Assembly (NCBI GenBank): GCA_021817045.1
Contig: JAKAWG010000037.1
Location: forward strand, 1-45,407
Length of the DNA stretch: 45,407 nt
Origin: Acidobacteriota bacterium
GTDB taxonomy: Bacteria > Acidobacteriota > Terriglobia > UBA7540
Direction of reading: 5' to 3'
The notes under the pieces were generated by a model. The model worked only from the letters and a program-made list of their open reading frames with translations, was not told the DNA's origin and ran no database searches. The first letter of the stretch is position 1. Each line of letters begins with the position of its first letter. A program made the translations under genes and the position numbers. Positions 18,652 to 27,602 of this stretch are shown here, piece after piece.

Positions 18652-21600
18652 GTGCGGCACCAAGAGACCCGGTTCCGGAAGACAAGTGCAAGGCAGGTGA
18701 GCCTCTTTTGCGAATCGCTGGCTTTGATGTGGCTCGTCCTGTCTTTTCAAACCTCGATTTTTGCGCGTACTTCCACGCCAGTTTCGCAACTCTCTCCTTC
18801 AACCATCGCTCAATTTGAGGCGGCGGAGGCAGCGCAGGATCGCAAGGACTTTTCCCAAGCCGAGCGCGATTATCGCGCTGTTATTTTCGCGGCACCCGCT
18901 TTTGCTCCCGCGTATCTGAACCTCGGGTTGATCTATCAGGCCCAGGGACAGCGCGCCAAGGCGATGAAGCTGCTCAGCACCGCCGCATCGCTCGATCCGC
19001 GCTTGTTCGGGGCTCAGTTCTTCCTGGGTGTGGACGAGTGCCAACAGGGCCGGCCGCAGGCTGCCACCACCTACCTCAACGAAGCGCTCCGCCTCCGGCC
19101 TGACTATTCTGCCGTGTACGCGTGGCTCGCGACCGCGCAAAGAATGCAAGGAAACCTGGATGGCGCCGCGGATTCGCTCGAGCGGGGACTCCGCATCAGG
19201 CCCGGCAACCTGGACATGCTTTATCTTTTCGGGCGGACCTACGAAGCGCTAGGCCGGCGGGCTATCGACCAGTTAGAAAAATTGTATCCACGCTCTGCCT
19301 ACGTAGAGCAGTGGCTGGCGGAAGACTACGCTCAAAGCGGTTACTCTGCAGCCGCCTTAATCCACTTTCAGCACGCAATGGCGATTTCGCCCGATCATCG
19401 AGGTCTTCATCTTGAAGTAGGCGAGCTATATCTTGCGGCCGGCAATTTAGGAGGCGCGCTGGACGAATTCAATGCGGAGTTGCGGATCGATCCCTTCAGC
19501 GTCGCCGCACGGGTCCGGCGAGAGGAAGCCGAGCTGCTTGCGGGAGAAATCGAAAATGCCTTGGATGATTGGAAGCGCGCCATCGCACAGGATTCATCAC
19601 GAGTGGCGCAGCTCCTGGCTCCTCAGCGCGGAAGTTTGAGCGTGGGCGCGGAAAATAAACTCCCGTCTTCGCTCATGCCCCGGCTCGAAGCAGCCAGCGC
19701 ACGGCTTGCAGCGTTCCGTGGCACGGCTGCGGACGCAGCCCGTGCTTTTATCGCGATCCAGGAAGGCCACAAAACTGTTTTCCCCGCATTCCAAGTGGGA
19801 CCGAGTCCTGCTCCCTGCTCCACCTCGATCTTGGCGGAGTGGCTGAGAAAAGACCAGCTACGTTTGGTGGTTCATTGCTGGAAAATCGCGGTTGGGAGCA
19901 GGCTTCCTCCACACAACCGGGAGGGTGTGGCGCGAGCCCTGTTTATCGAAGGGCATCCGGATCGAGCTCTTGAGGTGCTCCGTACGTCGCGGGTGCAGCC
20001 GCAGCCTTCTGCGGCTTGCTTTTATTGGCGCGCCCGCTGCTACAAACTTCTCGCAGTCACGGCCTACGCACGTCTGCTGAACATTTCGCCTGATTCTTCT
20101 CGCGCGCACGAAGTGCTTGGGCACCTTGCGTTGGCGCATCATCAGGATGCAAAGGCCATTCAGGAGTTCAGGCGAGCGCTCGAACTGGACCCGTCGCTTC
20201 CCGACCTTCATTATGAGATCGGCCACCTGTTGTGGAAGAATTTCAAAGTCTCGGAAGCGCGGGAACAGTTTGAAAGCGAGCTGAAGCTCAATCCCCGCCA
20301 CGCCGGCGCGCTCCTGGATATGGGCGCAACGTACCTTTACGAACATCAGCCCGCCAAGGCATTGCCATTCCTGAGGCGCGCGGAAAAGCTTGATCCCTCG
20401 AATCCCAACACTCACGAATTTCTCGGGACTGCCTACGAGCAGACGGGACAATATGCCATCGCTCGCGACGAACTCGAAAAGGCCGCGGCCTCGGATAAAG
20501 ACGGCCGCGTGCACTACCAGTTAGGGAAAGTCGACCAGGCGTTAGGTGATAAAAAGGCAGCGAAAGAAGAATTCGCGGTAGCCAGTCGCATCGATCTTGC
20601 TTCGCACCGAACCAACGAAGAGCGCGTCAGCCTGCTGAACGCTGCACATGAATCGCTGACGAAGGTGCCGACAGCCCCGGGTCCTCGCGATGCCGACTCG
20701 CTCTTGCAGCGTGCCGCCGGTAAGTTGAAGCTTGGCCAGACGGAGGAAGCGGCGAAAGCCGCCAGGTTGCTCGAAGGCATGAGCTTGACGGCCGGCCAGT
20801 TTGTGCGTTTCGGAGCCCTTCTGATCTCCATGCACCGGAATTCAGAGGCCCTCTCGCTGTTCGAGAAACTCAGGCGGCAAAATTCCGGCCATGGCTGGGC
20901 CGAGTTTGATTTGGCGCGAGCTGACGAAGCCACCGGAAACGCCGGCGCGGCGGCGCGGCGCGCCTTGGCGCTGGCGTCTCATGGCGGCGGCTGGCCGGCA
21001 TGGTCGCTTGCGGGCATCGCAGAGGCAAGCCTGGGCGACTCGCAGCGTTCGCTCCAGGCGTTTCGGCGCGCAGCGGCGCTCGATCCCCACAGCGAAGAGC
21101 GCTGGCTCGACCTTACGCGCGAACTGATGGGCGCCGAGCGCTATGAAGACGCTGCCGCCGCCGCCCAAGAAGGCATTCTTGCCAATCCCCGATCCTATGT
21201 GCTGCGCTTGCGGCTGGGCGCGGCCTGGATGAGCGCCGGGCACTACCGTAAGGCGGAGGACGTATTCCGCGATCTTGAGGCTCATAATGACCCGCTGCCG
21301 GACGGGGCTATCGGGCTGGCCCAGGTTCTGCTCCGTACCTCGCGTCCCAACGAAGCGGCGCAGGCCTTGATTAGAGCTCAAAGGCGGCTTGGTGATAGCT
21401 TTCTGCTGGCGTATTTTCTTGGGATCGCCTATGAACGCGCCGGAGATCCGGCTAAAGCGACCGCCGCATTCCGCGACGCAGTCCGCTTCAACCCGCGTAA
21501 TCCAGACGTACACCGCTGGTTGGGTGACACAGAGCTTCAGGTTCATGATTTCCCGCAAGCGATAACGCAGTTCACGGAGTGCCTTAAATTGAATCCGTCA

Positions 21601-21774
21601 GATGCAGAGGCGCGCCGTCTACTGGGCCGAGCGTACTGGCTGGAGCACAATCCAAAAGCTGCTGAGCAGCTCGCGAGCGAAGTGAAATGGAACAGCCTTC
21701 CCAAACCAGAAGGCAGCAAGACCGGCGACTTCTTCTGGCCCGCCTGGCAAATGCCCGTTGTAACGCGCCGTTGA
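18652..21774 (+). CDS. Large secreted TPR protein
   Basis: A 1040-residue protein that starts with GTG three bases after the preceding stop, with GAGGAG at 18637-18642 inside the upstream gene as ribosome site. A signal peptide is visible (LALMWLVLSFQTSIFARTS). Many tetratricopeptide repeats follow along nearly its whole length, for example APAYLNLGLIYQAQGQRAKA near residue 85, DLHYEIGHLLWKNFKVSEA near 520 and HEFLGTAYEQTGQYAIA near 590. TPR arrays bind partners and build envelope complexes. Its place in the gene run suggests a scaffold for the exported enzymes or the outer-membrane receptor. No enzymatic domain was recognised. The middle part around residues 330-450 has fewer clear repeats and may be a separate linker domain. 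Confidence 0.85.
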   Translation: MRHQETRFRKTSARQVSLFCESLALMWLVLSFQTSIFARTSTPVSQLSPSTIAQFEAAEAAQDRKDFSQAERDYRAVIFAAPAFAPAYLNLGLIYQAQGQRAKAMKLLSTAASLDPRLFGAQFFLGVDECQQGRPQAATTYLNEALRLRPDYSAVYAWLATAQRMQGNLDGAADSLERGLRIRPGNLDMLYLFGRTYEALGRRAIDQLEKLYPRSAYVEQWLAEDYAQSGYSAAALIHFQHAMAISPDHRGLHLEVGELYLAAGNLGGALDEFNAELRIDPFSVAARVRREEAELLAGEIENALDDWKRAIAQDSSRVAQLLAPQRGSLSVGAENKLPSSLMPRLEAASARLAAFRGTAADAARAFIAIQEGHKTVFPAFQVGPSPAPCSTSILAEWLRKDQLRLVVHCWKIAVGSRLPPHNREGVARALFIEGHPDRALEVLRTSRVQPQPSAACFYWRARCYKLLAVTAYARLLNISPDSSRAHEVLGHLALAHHQDAKAIQEFRRALELDPSLPDLHYEIGHLLWKNFKVSEAREQFESELKLNPRHAGALLDMGATYLYEHQPAKALPFLRRAEKLDPSNPNTHEFLGTAYEQTGQYAIARDELEKAAASDKDGRVHYQLGKVDQALGDKKAAKEEFAVASRIDLASHRTNEERVSLLNAAHESLTKVPTAPGPRDADSLLQRAAGKLKLGQTEEAAKAARLLEGMSLTAGQFVRFGALLISMHRNSEALSLFEKLRRQNSGHGWAEFDLARADEATGNAGAAARRALALASHGGGWPAWSLAGIAEASLGDSQRSLQAFRRAAALDPHSEERWLDLTRELMGAERYEDAAAAAQEGILANPRSYVLRLRLGAAWMSAGHYRKAEDVFRDLEAHNDPLPDGAIGLAQVLLRTSRPNEAAQALIRAQRRLGDSFLLAYFLGIAYERAGDPAKATAAFRDAVRFNPRNPDVHRWLGDTELQVHDFPQAITQFTECLKLNPSDAEARRLLGRAYWLEHNPKAAEQLASEVKWNSLPKPEGSKTGDFFWPAWQMPVVTRR

Positions 21775-21847
21775 ATTTAAGGAAAGAAGAGACGCTTGAA
21801 CAATTCGCAGAAACGTAGTATCACTCTCCTAACAGGGGGAGAACAAC

Positions 21848-22348
21848 GTGCGATATCGTATCCTTCTAGCAGTAGCACTTGTAAGTGTCGCGGTGATGGC
21901 TGTGCCGGGCCAGCAAGAGCCGGCGCCCGCTAAAACGACCCCGCAGGCGCCAGCTTCCGCAACGTCAACTAACCCTTTCGGGCTTACTCCTGCGGACAAA
22001 GAGCGCAAGAATCCCGTGGAGTTCACCGCGGATTCGGTGAAAAAAGGAAAAGCGCTGTTTGCTTCTCAGTGTGCCATGTGCCACGGAGTTACGGGCGACG
22101 GCAAGGGCGACCTGGCTGTTGCGATGCACCTGAAGCTGACTGACTTTACCCAAGCGTCCGCCCTCAAAGGTTATACCGACGGGGAGTTGTTCAAAATCAT
22201 CAGCCACGGCAACGGCGTAATGCCCGGGCAGGCAAATCGCTTGGCGGACAACCACATTTGGGAGATCGTGAGCTTCCTCCGGGCTGCGGGCGGAGCTGTT
22301 CCGTCAAAATCGGCGGCACACGGTGGCGAACGGAAGTCCCGCAAATAG
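21848..22348 (+). CDS. Mono-haem c-type cytochrome
   Basis: A 166-residue exported cytochrome c. A signal peptide occupies the first ~21 residues (ILLAVALVSVAVMAVPGQQ), then a Pro/Ala-rich linker, then a class I cytochrome fold with C75-A-M-C78-H79 as the haem site and M125 (GVMPGQ) as the likely sixth ligand. The GTG start has a strong GGGGGAG at 21835-21841. It could pass electrons between periplasmic oxidoreductases and the respiratory chain. Its link to the glycan genes on either side may be positional only, although the gap to the upstream TPR gene is just 73 bases. Confidence 0.85.
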   Translation: MRYRILLAVALVSVAVMAVPGQQEPAPAKTTPQAPASATSTNPFGLTPADKERKNPVEFTADSVKKGKALFASQCAMCHGVTGDGKGDLAVAMHLKLTDFTQASALKGYTDGELFKIISHGNGVMPGQANRLADNHIWEIVSFLRAAGGAVPSKSAAHGGERKSRK

Positions 22349-22454
22349 AGGATAGTCTGGCAGGTTGCTGAAGAACTCTCTTGAGCTTGTCGTTCCGAGC
22401 CCATTCGCCCTTCCATTGCGGCCGGTTCTGCGCCCTTCGGTGTCATTCCGATTC

Positions 22455-22536
22455 TAGTGACTCCCAATGCTGTAGCGGCGGCGTCTCGCCGCCGGTAGGC
22501 CGTCGCTCAGAGAGCGCCGCCCCACAAAACGTCGTC
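22455..22536. repeat. Third, shortened copy of the GTAGCGGCGGCGTCTCGCCGC repeat
   Basis: The stretch around TAGTGAC, CCAATGCTGTAGCGGCGG and CGTCTCGCCGCCGGTAG repeats the opening ~45 bases of the long direct repeats at 1791 and 4077, and a shorter palindrome follows (GGCCGTCGCTC with GAGAGCGCCGCC, imperfect). The rest of the long repeat is absent. It is a dispersed palindromic repeat of this genome. Confidence 0.6.
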
Positions 22537-22576
22537 CAGCGATCGCGGGCCCGGTCGAAATAAGAAAACTGGCTTG

Positions 22577-22880
22577 AGGTCATGGTCCACAGCCCAGTTC
22601 GCAGGTCCACCTGCGGCCGGTGCAAGATCCGCCCGCGCCGCCATTCAAGGCAATCACCTGAAACTCAGTGCTCCATTCGCCGGTGCGTCCACTTTTCCCC
22701 ACCCGTTGGTTCCATAGTCGACATGATCCTGTGATATTCTGTGCGGCCGTCGATGGTGAGCTTCAAGGTGTTGCCCGTTTCAAAGCCGCCGGGAATGTCG
22801 TGAGTATCGGGAGGGTTTGCAAGCGACGAGTCGTTGAAGGTAATGTTTTTGCCGGGCTCGGATGGTCGGCTCACAAACAA
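22577..22880 (-). pseudogene. Possible decayed gene remnant, minus strand
   Basis: Reading the minus strand from about 22880 gives a protein-like stretch (ITFNDSSLANPPDTH, GGFETGNTLKLTIDGRTEYH, STMEPTGG). It stops at 22665, but the similar-looking text WSTEFQVIALNGG continues in another frame just beyond. This suggests a frameshifted fragment of a carbohydrate-binding or beta-sandwich protein. I do not recognise the family. Its upstream end would run into the GH106 gene on the opposite strand, so at most a piece survives. Chance cannot be excluded. Confidence 0.25.
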
Positions 22881-22897
22881 TGAGTTGGAGAGATACG

Positions 22898-25800
22898 ATG
22901 AAGCGTCGGACCTTCTTGAAAAGCTTCGCAGCCGCTGGCGCCCTCACGCTGATGAGCGAACGGCCGAGGGTCGAGTGGGCACTTGATGGGGGAACTCTCA
23001 AAGACGGGTTCCTTAACCCGCCTCTGGCGTCCCACGCAAAAGCGTGGTGGCACTGGATGAACGGAAACGTCAGCGCCGAAGGCATCACACTCGATCTCGG
23101 CTTTATGAAGAAGATGGGCCTCGGCGGGTTTCATCTCTTCCAGGTGGGCGCAGGCATTCCTCAAGGCCCAGTCAAGTATGGAAGCGCCGAACACTTCCAG
23201 CTTCTCGAAAAATCGGCAGCGGAGGCTGACCGGCTGGGGCTGGAATTCGCCATGATGAATTGTCCAGGTTGGTCGAACACTGGCGGCCCGTGGATCACGC
23301 CCGAACATTCCATGAAGCAATTGACATGGAGCGAGACGACGATCCACGGCGGCCAGGCTGAGAGTGTGGTGCTGCCTCAACCCTACACGAAGCTCGGATA
23401 CTACCGTGACGCCTTTGTGCTCGCATTTCCGTCGCTGCCGGGGGAGACGAAGCCACTACGCGAATTGCTCCGCGGCGTCACATCCAGCAGCGGGCCTGTC
23501 GACCTAAGTCTCTTGACCGGGAGCGATCTCTCGAAGGGAGTTGAGGTGCAACCGGCGCGAGCTGGCGAGCCCGCATACCTGCGGCTCGAATTTGCCGAGC
23601 TGTACGAAGCGCGCTCCATTGCCGTTTACCTGTTCCGAATCATCGCTCCGGGTGCTCCATTTGCGGCCGGGCCGGCCACGGTGGCGCTGGAAGCGTCAGA
23701 CGATGGCACGCAGTTTCGGAAAGTATGCGATCTGAATGCTACGTTCAACTTCATGTCCCTCGTGTTCGGCGGGCAAAGCTTGGAGGTGCCTGTCTCAAAG
23801 ACTTTCCCCGTGGTGCGGGCCAGGTATTACCGCCTCGCGATCTCGGTGCCAACCCGCATTAGCGCACTGCGCCTTTCCGGGGCAACCTACATTACAGACT
23901 GGCCTCAGAAGGGAAACTTCGTTCATCGGCTCGAGCGCGAGTCTGGCGTTCCGCAGCCTTTGCCGGACACCGGCGCCGTACCTCCGAAGTCGGCTATTGA
24001 TCCCGCTGCGGTCGTTGATCTGACGCAGCACATGGACAGCAAAGGACGGCTGCACTGGCAAGCGCCTGCGGGAGACTGGACTATCCTCCGCTTCGGACAA
24101 ACCACCACCGGCATGGTGAACCATCCTGCGCCTGAGGGCGGGTTGGGGCTGGAGTGCGATAAATACAGCAAGGCAGCCTACGATTTTCACTTCCAGCACT
24201 TTTTCGGCAAGCTGCTTCCTGCTATTCGGCCGCTAGCCGCTAAGGGCAAGGCGGGAGCAGTCATCGACAGCTACGAAGTCGGCATGCAGACCTGGACAGC
24301 CGAATTTCCGCAGGGATTTCAGGCGCGGCGCGGCTACGACCTGCGCAAATACCTTCCGGCTATGACGGGCCGCGTAGTGGGCAGTGGTGATGTTTCCGAC
24401 CGCTTCCTGTGGGACTTTCGCCGCACCTGCGCCGACCTTATGGCCGACAACTATTACGGCCAGTTTACCGAGCAATGTCACCAGCATGGCATGAAAGCTT
24501 ACGCGGAGCCTTATAGTGACGGGCCTTTCGAGGAGATTCAGGCAGCATCGCGATTGGACATCCCAATGGGTGAGTTCTGGGCGGCGCAGGACGATCTGGA
24601 CATAGCCTATAGCGTCAAGATGGCAAGCTCGGCCGGGCATATTTTTGGCAAGCCAGTTGTCGCTGCCGAGTCTTTTACCAGCGACGCACAGCTTGGAAAA
24701 TGGCAGGGATACCCCTACGCGCTGAAGGCGGAAGCGGATTTTATGTACACCCAAGGTCTCAACGAGATTTTTCTGGTTGAGGATTACATGCAGCCGCATC
24801 CCACCGCCAAGCCAGGCATGAACTGCTCGTGGGGATCCATGTTCAGTCGAACCACCACATGGCTCGGCCACGGCGGCGACTGGCTTGGTTACTTGGCGCG
24901 CTGCCAATATTTGCTCCAGCAGGGCTTGCTCGTGGCGGACGTGGTTTATTTCACTGGAGTGGAAGTACCGATGCGTACGCCAGCCCGCCCGGATCAGTTG
25001 AGTCCGCGGCCGCCCGCAGGCTTGTACTACGACGTGACGAACGCGGAGGGCATACTGAACCGCATGCAGGCCGGGAACGGCCGAATGGTTCTGCCGGACG
25101 GCGCGAGCTACCGGATTCTGGTCCTCCCCGACGAGCGAAGGATCACCCTGGAGCTGTTACGCAAGATTCGTGACCTCGTGAAACAGGGCGCCGCGCTGGT
25201 CGGTCCCAAGCCCGAGAATCCTCCGGGCCTCACCGGCTTCCCGGGAAGCGATGCGGAACTACGGCGCCTTAGCAACGAGCTGTGGGGCGACCTGAACGGA
25301 ACCACGCTGACCGAAAGGCCCTTCGGCAGCGGGCGAGTCTTCTGGGGCCTAAGTATGCCGGCCGTGGCCGGTAAGCTTGGCATCCAGCCGGATTTCGAGT
25401 CCACATCGCGCTCGGGCGACGCGCCGATCAATTTCATTCACCGCCGTGTCGGAGACGCCGAGATCTACTTCATTGCGAATCGCCGCAGACAGCCGGAAGA
25501 CCTGGTTTGTACCTTCCGAGTAGCAGGCAAGCAGCCGGAGTTCTGGAACCCTGAAAGCGGCGAGATCGCCCCCGCTCCTGTGTTCGAATTCATGGGCGGG
25601 CGCACTCGCTTACCCGTTCAACTCGGGCCGGCTGGCTCGCTCTTCGTCGTGTTCCGCTCGCCGGCGAAGACGTCCGGCTTGCACGCCATCGCAAGAAATA
25701 ACGCCAAAATCGTGGGAATCAAGCCCTACCCGGAACCGGGTTCTGGCCGCTATCGTGATGTGACGAACAATTTCACCCTCAGCGTTTGGGTGATGCCGGA

Positions 25801-27049
25801 CGTGGATGATTTGGGCTTGCCCGCCGCCGACGAGCCCCGGGCCCAAACTTCCCAATTCGCGAACTCAAGCAACTACGTGATTTATCCGGCGGCAGGAGAG
25901 GCAGATTATGGTCGCGGCCACGCGGCCTGCGGCCTCAGCGTAGGGCGCAACGGCATTATCGTGCTTGAGAGGTCGGAAGGCTTGGCGAAACCTGTTCTCG
26001 CTGCCCGCACGCCAATCGCGGGTTGGACGCACCTTGCGCTTGTCTACCGGGGCGGGGCACCGTCTCTCTACGTGAACGGCGACTTGCTGGATCAAGCGAA
26101 GCCCTCCGGCAAGATCATCCACCCCGGTCTTGGCGCCTCCATGCAGGAGTACGGGGCGACTTATTTTCACGGCGACATGAGCGAGCCGAAGCTGATCCGG
26201 GAGACCCTGAGTCAGAGCCGGATTAGGAAATTGGCCGAAGGGGGTGTGCCGGAGCCGGAGAGCCCTCCCACTCTTGAGCTCGTAAGCAACCCCGGTCATT
26301 CCCGCGCAAGCGGGAATCCAGCTCTGCTCATTTGGCGGAACGGCCGCTATACCCTGCACGACCATGCGGGCGCCGCCCATTCTTTCCAGGTTTCCGGGAT
26401 TGAGCCGCCAGTGGAAATTGGCGGGCCGTGGCGAGTGAGCTTCCCGCCGGATCTCGGAGCACCGCCGGAAGTGACGTTGCCGAGGCTTATCTCCCTCCAT
26501 AAGCACTCGGAAGCGGGGGTGCGATATTTCTCAGGCACGGCGACTTACTCCCATACCTTCCATTTCGCGCCTGGCGGCGATTCAACATCGTCGGCGGTGC
26601 GTGAGGGCGGCAGAGCCCTTTACGAGCAAGGGGCTGCCAAACGTTACTTCCTCGACCTGGGGCGCATATACGTGATTGCTGAAGTCCATGTGAACGGCAG
26701 AAACCTCGGTTCTCTCTGGAAGCCGCCGTTTCGCCTGGATATTACCGACGCGCTTCGCGACGGCAATAATCACCTGGAAGTTTTGGTCACGAATCTTTGG
26801 CCAAACCGCATGATTGGCGACGAGCATCTGCCTCCCGAGAACGAATACACGACAGCAAGCGGATTCTTCAGTGGGGGAATCAAAAAGCTGCCCGATTGGT
26901 ACATCGAAGGAAGGCCAAAGCCGCCTGGCGGGCGGATCACTTTCAGCACCTGGAAGCACTTCGACAAAAACTCCGCGCTCTTGGAGTCGGGTCTGGTTGG
27001 CCCCGTCCGGCTGTGGACGGCCGTGCAGGCGGCCTTGGGCGGGCCGTAG
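22898..27049 (+). CDS. GH106-type alpha-L-rhamnosidase with inserted LamG-like domain
   Basis: A 1383-residue exported enzyme. The N-terminus MKRRTFLKSFAAAGALTL is a twin-arginine signal. The catalytic region begins at ~25 (KAWWHWMNGNVSAEGITLDL, FHLFQVGAGIPQGPVKYGS, MMNCPGWSNTGGPWITPE) and runs to ~880, as in GH106 enzymes that remove alpha-linked L-rhamnose. Residues ~905-1075 look like a LamG/concanavalin-like domain (FTLSVWVMPDVDD, WTHLALVYRGGAPSLYVNGD). The C-terminal part has the galactose-binding-like fold usual for the family (YVIAEVHVNGRNLGSLWKPP, LEVLVTNLWPNRMIGD). A dispersed palindromic repeat is embedded at 26298-26317. The ATG at 22898 is preferred over the open GTG/ATG codons upstream because GGAG at 22887-22890 precedes it. 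The enzyme should act in the periplasm or at the cell surface. Confidence 0.85.
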   Translation: MKRRTFLKSFAAAGALTLMSERPRVEWALDGGTLKDGFLNPPLASHAKAWWHWMNGNVSAEGITLDLGFMKKMGLGGFHLFQVGAGIPQGPVKYGSAEHFQLLEKSAAEADRLGLEFAMMNCPGWSNTGGPWITPEHSMKQLTWSETTIHGGQAESVVLPQPYTKLGYYRDAFVLAFPSLPGETKPLRELLRGVTSSSGPVDLSLLTGSDLSKGVEVQPARAGEPAYLRLEFAELYEARSIAVYLFRIIAPGAPFAAGPATVALEASDDGTQFRKVCDLNATFNFMSLVFGGQSLEVPVSKTFPVVRARYYRLAISVPTRISALRLSGATYITDWPQKGNFVHRLERESGVPQPLPDTGAVPPKSAIDPAAVVDLTQHMDSKGRLHWQAPAGDWTILRFGQTTTGMVNHPAPEGGLGLECDKYSKAAYDFHFQHFFGKLLPAIRPLAAKGKAGAVIDSYEVGMQTWTAEFPQGFQARRGYDLRKYLPAMTGRVVGSGDVSDRFLWDFRRTCADLMADNYYGQFTEQCHQHGMKAYAEPYSDGPFEEIQAASRLDIPMGEFWAAQDDLDIAYSVKMASSAGHIFGKPVVAAESFTSDAQLGKWQGYPYALKAEADFMYTQGLNEIFLVEDYMQPHPTAKPGMNCSWGSMFSRTTTWLGHGGDWLGYLARCQYLLQQGLLVADVVYFTGVEVPMRTPARPDQLSPRPPAGLYYDVTNAEGILNRMQAGNGRMVLPDGASYRILVLPDERRITLELLRKIRDLVKQGAALVGPKPENPPGLTGFPGSDAELRRLSNELWGDLNGTTLTERPFGSGRVFWGLSMPAVAGKLGIQPDFESTSRSGDAPINFIHRRVGDAEIYFIANRRRQPEDLVCTFRVAGKQPEFWNPESGEIAPAPVFEFMGGRTRLPVQLGPAGSLFVVFRSPAKTSGLHAIARNNAKIVGIKPYPEPGSGRYRDVTNNFTLSVWVMPDVDDLGLPAADEPRAQTSQFANSSNYVIYPAAGEADYGRGHAACGLSVGRNGIIVLERSEGLAKPVLAARTPIAGWTHLALVYRGGAPSLYVNGDLLDQAKPSGKIIHPGLGASMQEYGATYFHGDMSEPKLIRETLSQSRIRKLAEGGVPEPESPPTLELVSNPGHSRASGNPALLIWRNGRYTLHDHAGAAHSFQVSGIEPPVEIGGPWRVSFPPDLGAPPEVTLPRLISLHKHSEAGVRYFSGTATYSHTFHFAPGGDSTSSAVREGGRALYEQGAAKRYFLDLGRIYVIAEVHVNGRNLGSLWKPPFRLDITDALRDGNNHLEVLVTNLWPNRMIGDEHLPPENEYTTASGFFSGGIKKLPDWYIEGRPKPPGGRITFSTWKHFDKNSALLESGLVGPVRLWTAVQAALGGP
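26298..26317. repeat. Dispersed palindromic repeat inside the GH106 gene
   Basis: ATTCCCGC (26298-26305), loop GCAA, GCGGGAAT (26310-26317) is a perfect 8-bp stem, preceded by GTC and followed by CCAG. It is the widespread bacterial repeat that normally lies between genes. Here it is read in frame as GHSRASGNP, in the linker between the LamG-like domain and the C-terminal beta-sandwich. Confidence 0.8.
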
Positions 27050-27131
27050 TATGCCCTCCTTCGTAAGCTTCTTACGGCAGGCCGAGGTCATAGCCGAAAC
27101 CGCCGCACTCCATGCGTAAAGAAATAGCTAG

Positions 27132-27157
27132 CGCGGACCTCCCTTTTGGGGTCCGCG
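27132..27157 (+). terminator. Rho-independent-type terminator after the GH106 gene
   Basis: CGCGGACC (27132-27139) pairs exactly with GGTCCGCG (27150-27157), with further CC/GG pairing possible in the loop, and is followed by GCTTTTG. It lies 80 bases after the GH106 stop and marks the end of the carbohydrate gene run. Confidence 0.65.
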
Positions 27158-27271
27158 GCTTTTGAATTCATCGGCGAGAAGGGCCGCAAACCCCAACCGC
27201 GGCGCTACTTGCTTGCTCCTGTCGTGCTGCCCTCCCTTCAACGCCGGACACCCAATTTCCCTGTGTTATGC

Positions 27272-27300
27272 TTGACGTAACGCGTAATTCACGCTACGCT
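27272..27300 (+). promoter_or_regulatory. Promoter and operator of the higBA pair
   Basis: TTGACG (27272-27277) and TACGCT (27295-27300) are 17 bases apart, a good sigma-70 layout. The spacer holds the inverted repeat GCGT-aattc-ACGC (27282-27294), a natural site for autorepression by the HigA antitoxin. Transcription would begin about 27307, right at the toxin GTG (27308), so the message may be leaderless. Confidence 0.6.
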
Positions 27301-27307
27301 TACCAAT

Positions 27308-27592
27308 GTGATTGTCAGCTATCGGGGCAGGCGCACCAGAGATTTCGCCGCTGGCGAACGGGTGAAGGCCTTTTCGGGATTCGACCGTTCTGCACGCCTT
27401 AAGCTCGACCGGCTGGAGGCGGCGACATCGGTACAGGACCTTGCTGCACTGCCGGGCAACCGTTTCGAAGCGCTGGCAGGGGATCGCAAGGCCCAATACA
27501 GCATCCGTATTAACGACCGATGGCGGATTTGTTTCGAGTGGCCGGACGGGTCGCCGGGACCAGCCAACGTGGAGATCGTTGATTATCATTAG
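27308..27592 (+). CDS. higB: HigB-type toxin (RelE superfamily mRNA interferase)
   Basis: A 94-residue protein with the full HigB pattern: a short N-terminal helix-strand start (VIVSYRGRRTRDFAAGERV), a central helix (ARLKLDRLEAATSVQDL), and the C-terminal core PGNRFEALAGDRKAQYSIRI, NDRWRICFEW and VEIVDYH. Toxins of this group cut mRNA at the ribosome and are held by the antitoxin encoded next. The GTG start has no ribosome site, which fits a leaderless transcript from the promoter at 27272-27300. The toxin-first order is typical for hig modules. The stop codon overlaps the ribosome site of higA. Confidence 0.88.
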   Translation: MIVSYRGRRTRDFAAGERVKAFSGFDRSARLKLDRLEAATSVQDLAALPGNRFEALAGDRKAQYSIRINDRWRICFEWPDGSPGPANVEIVDYH

Positions 27593-27602
27593 GAGGATCG
27601 TT

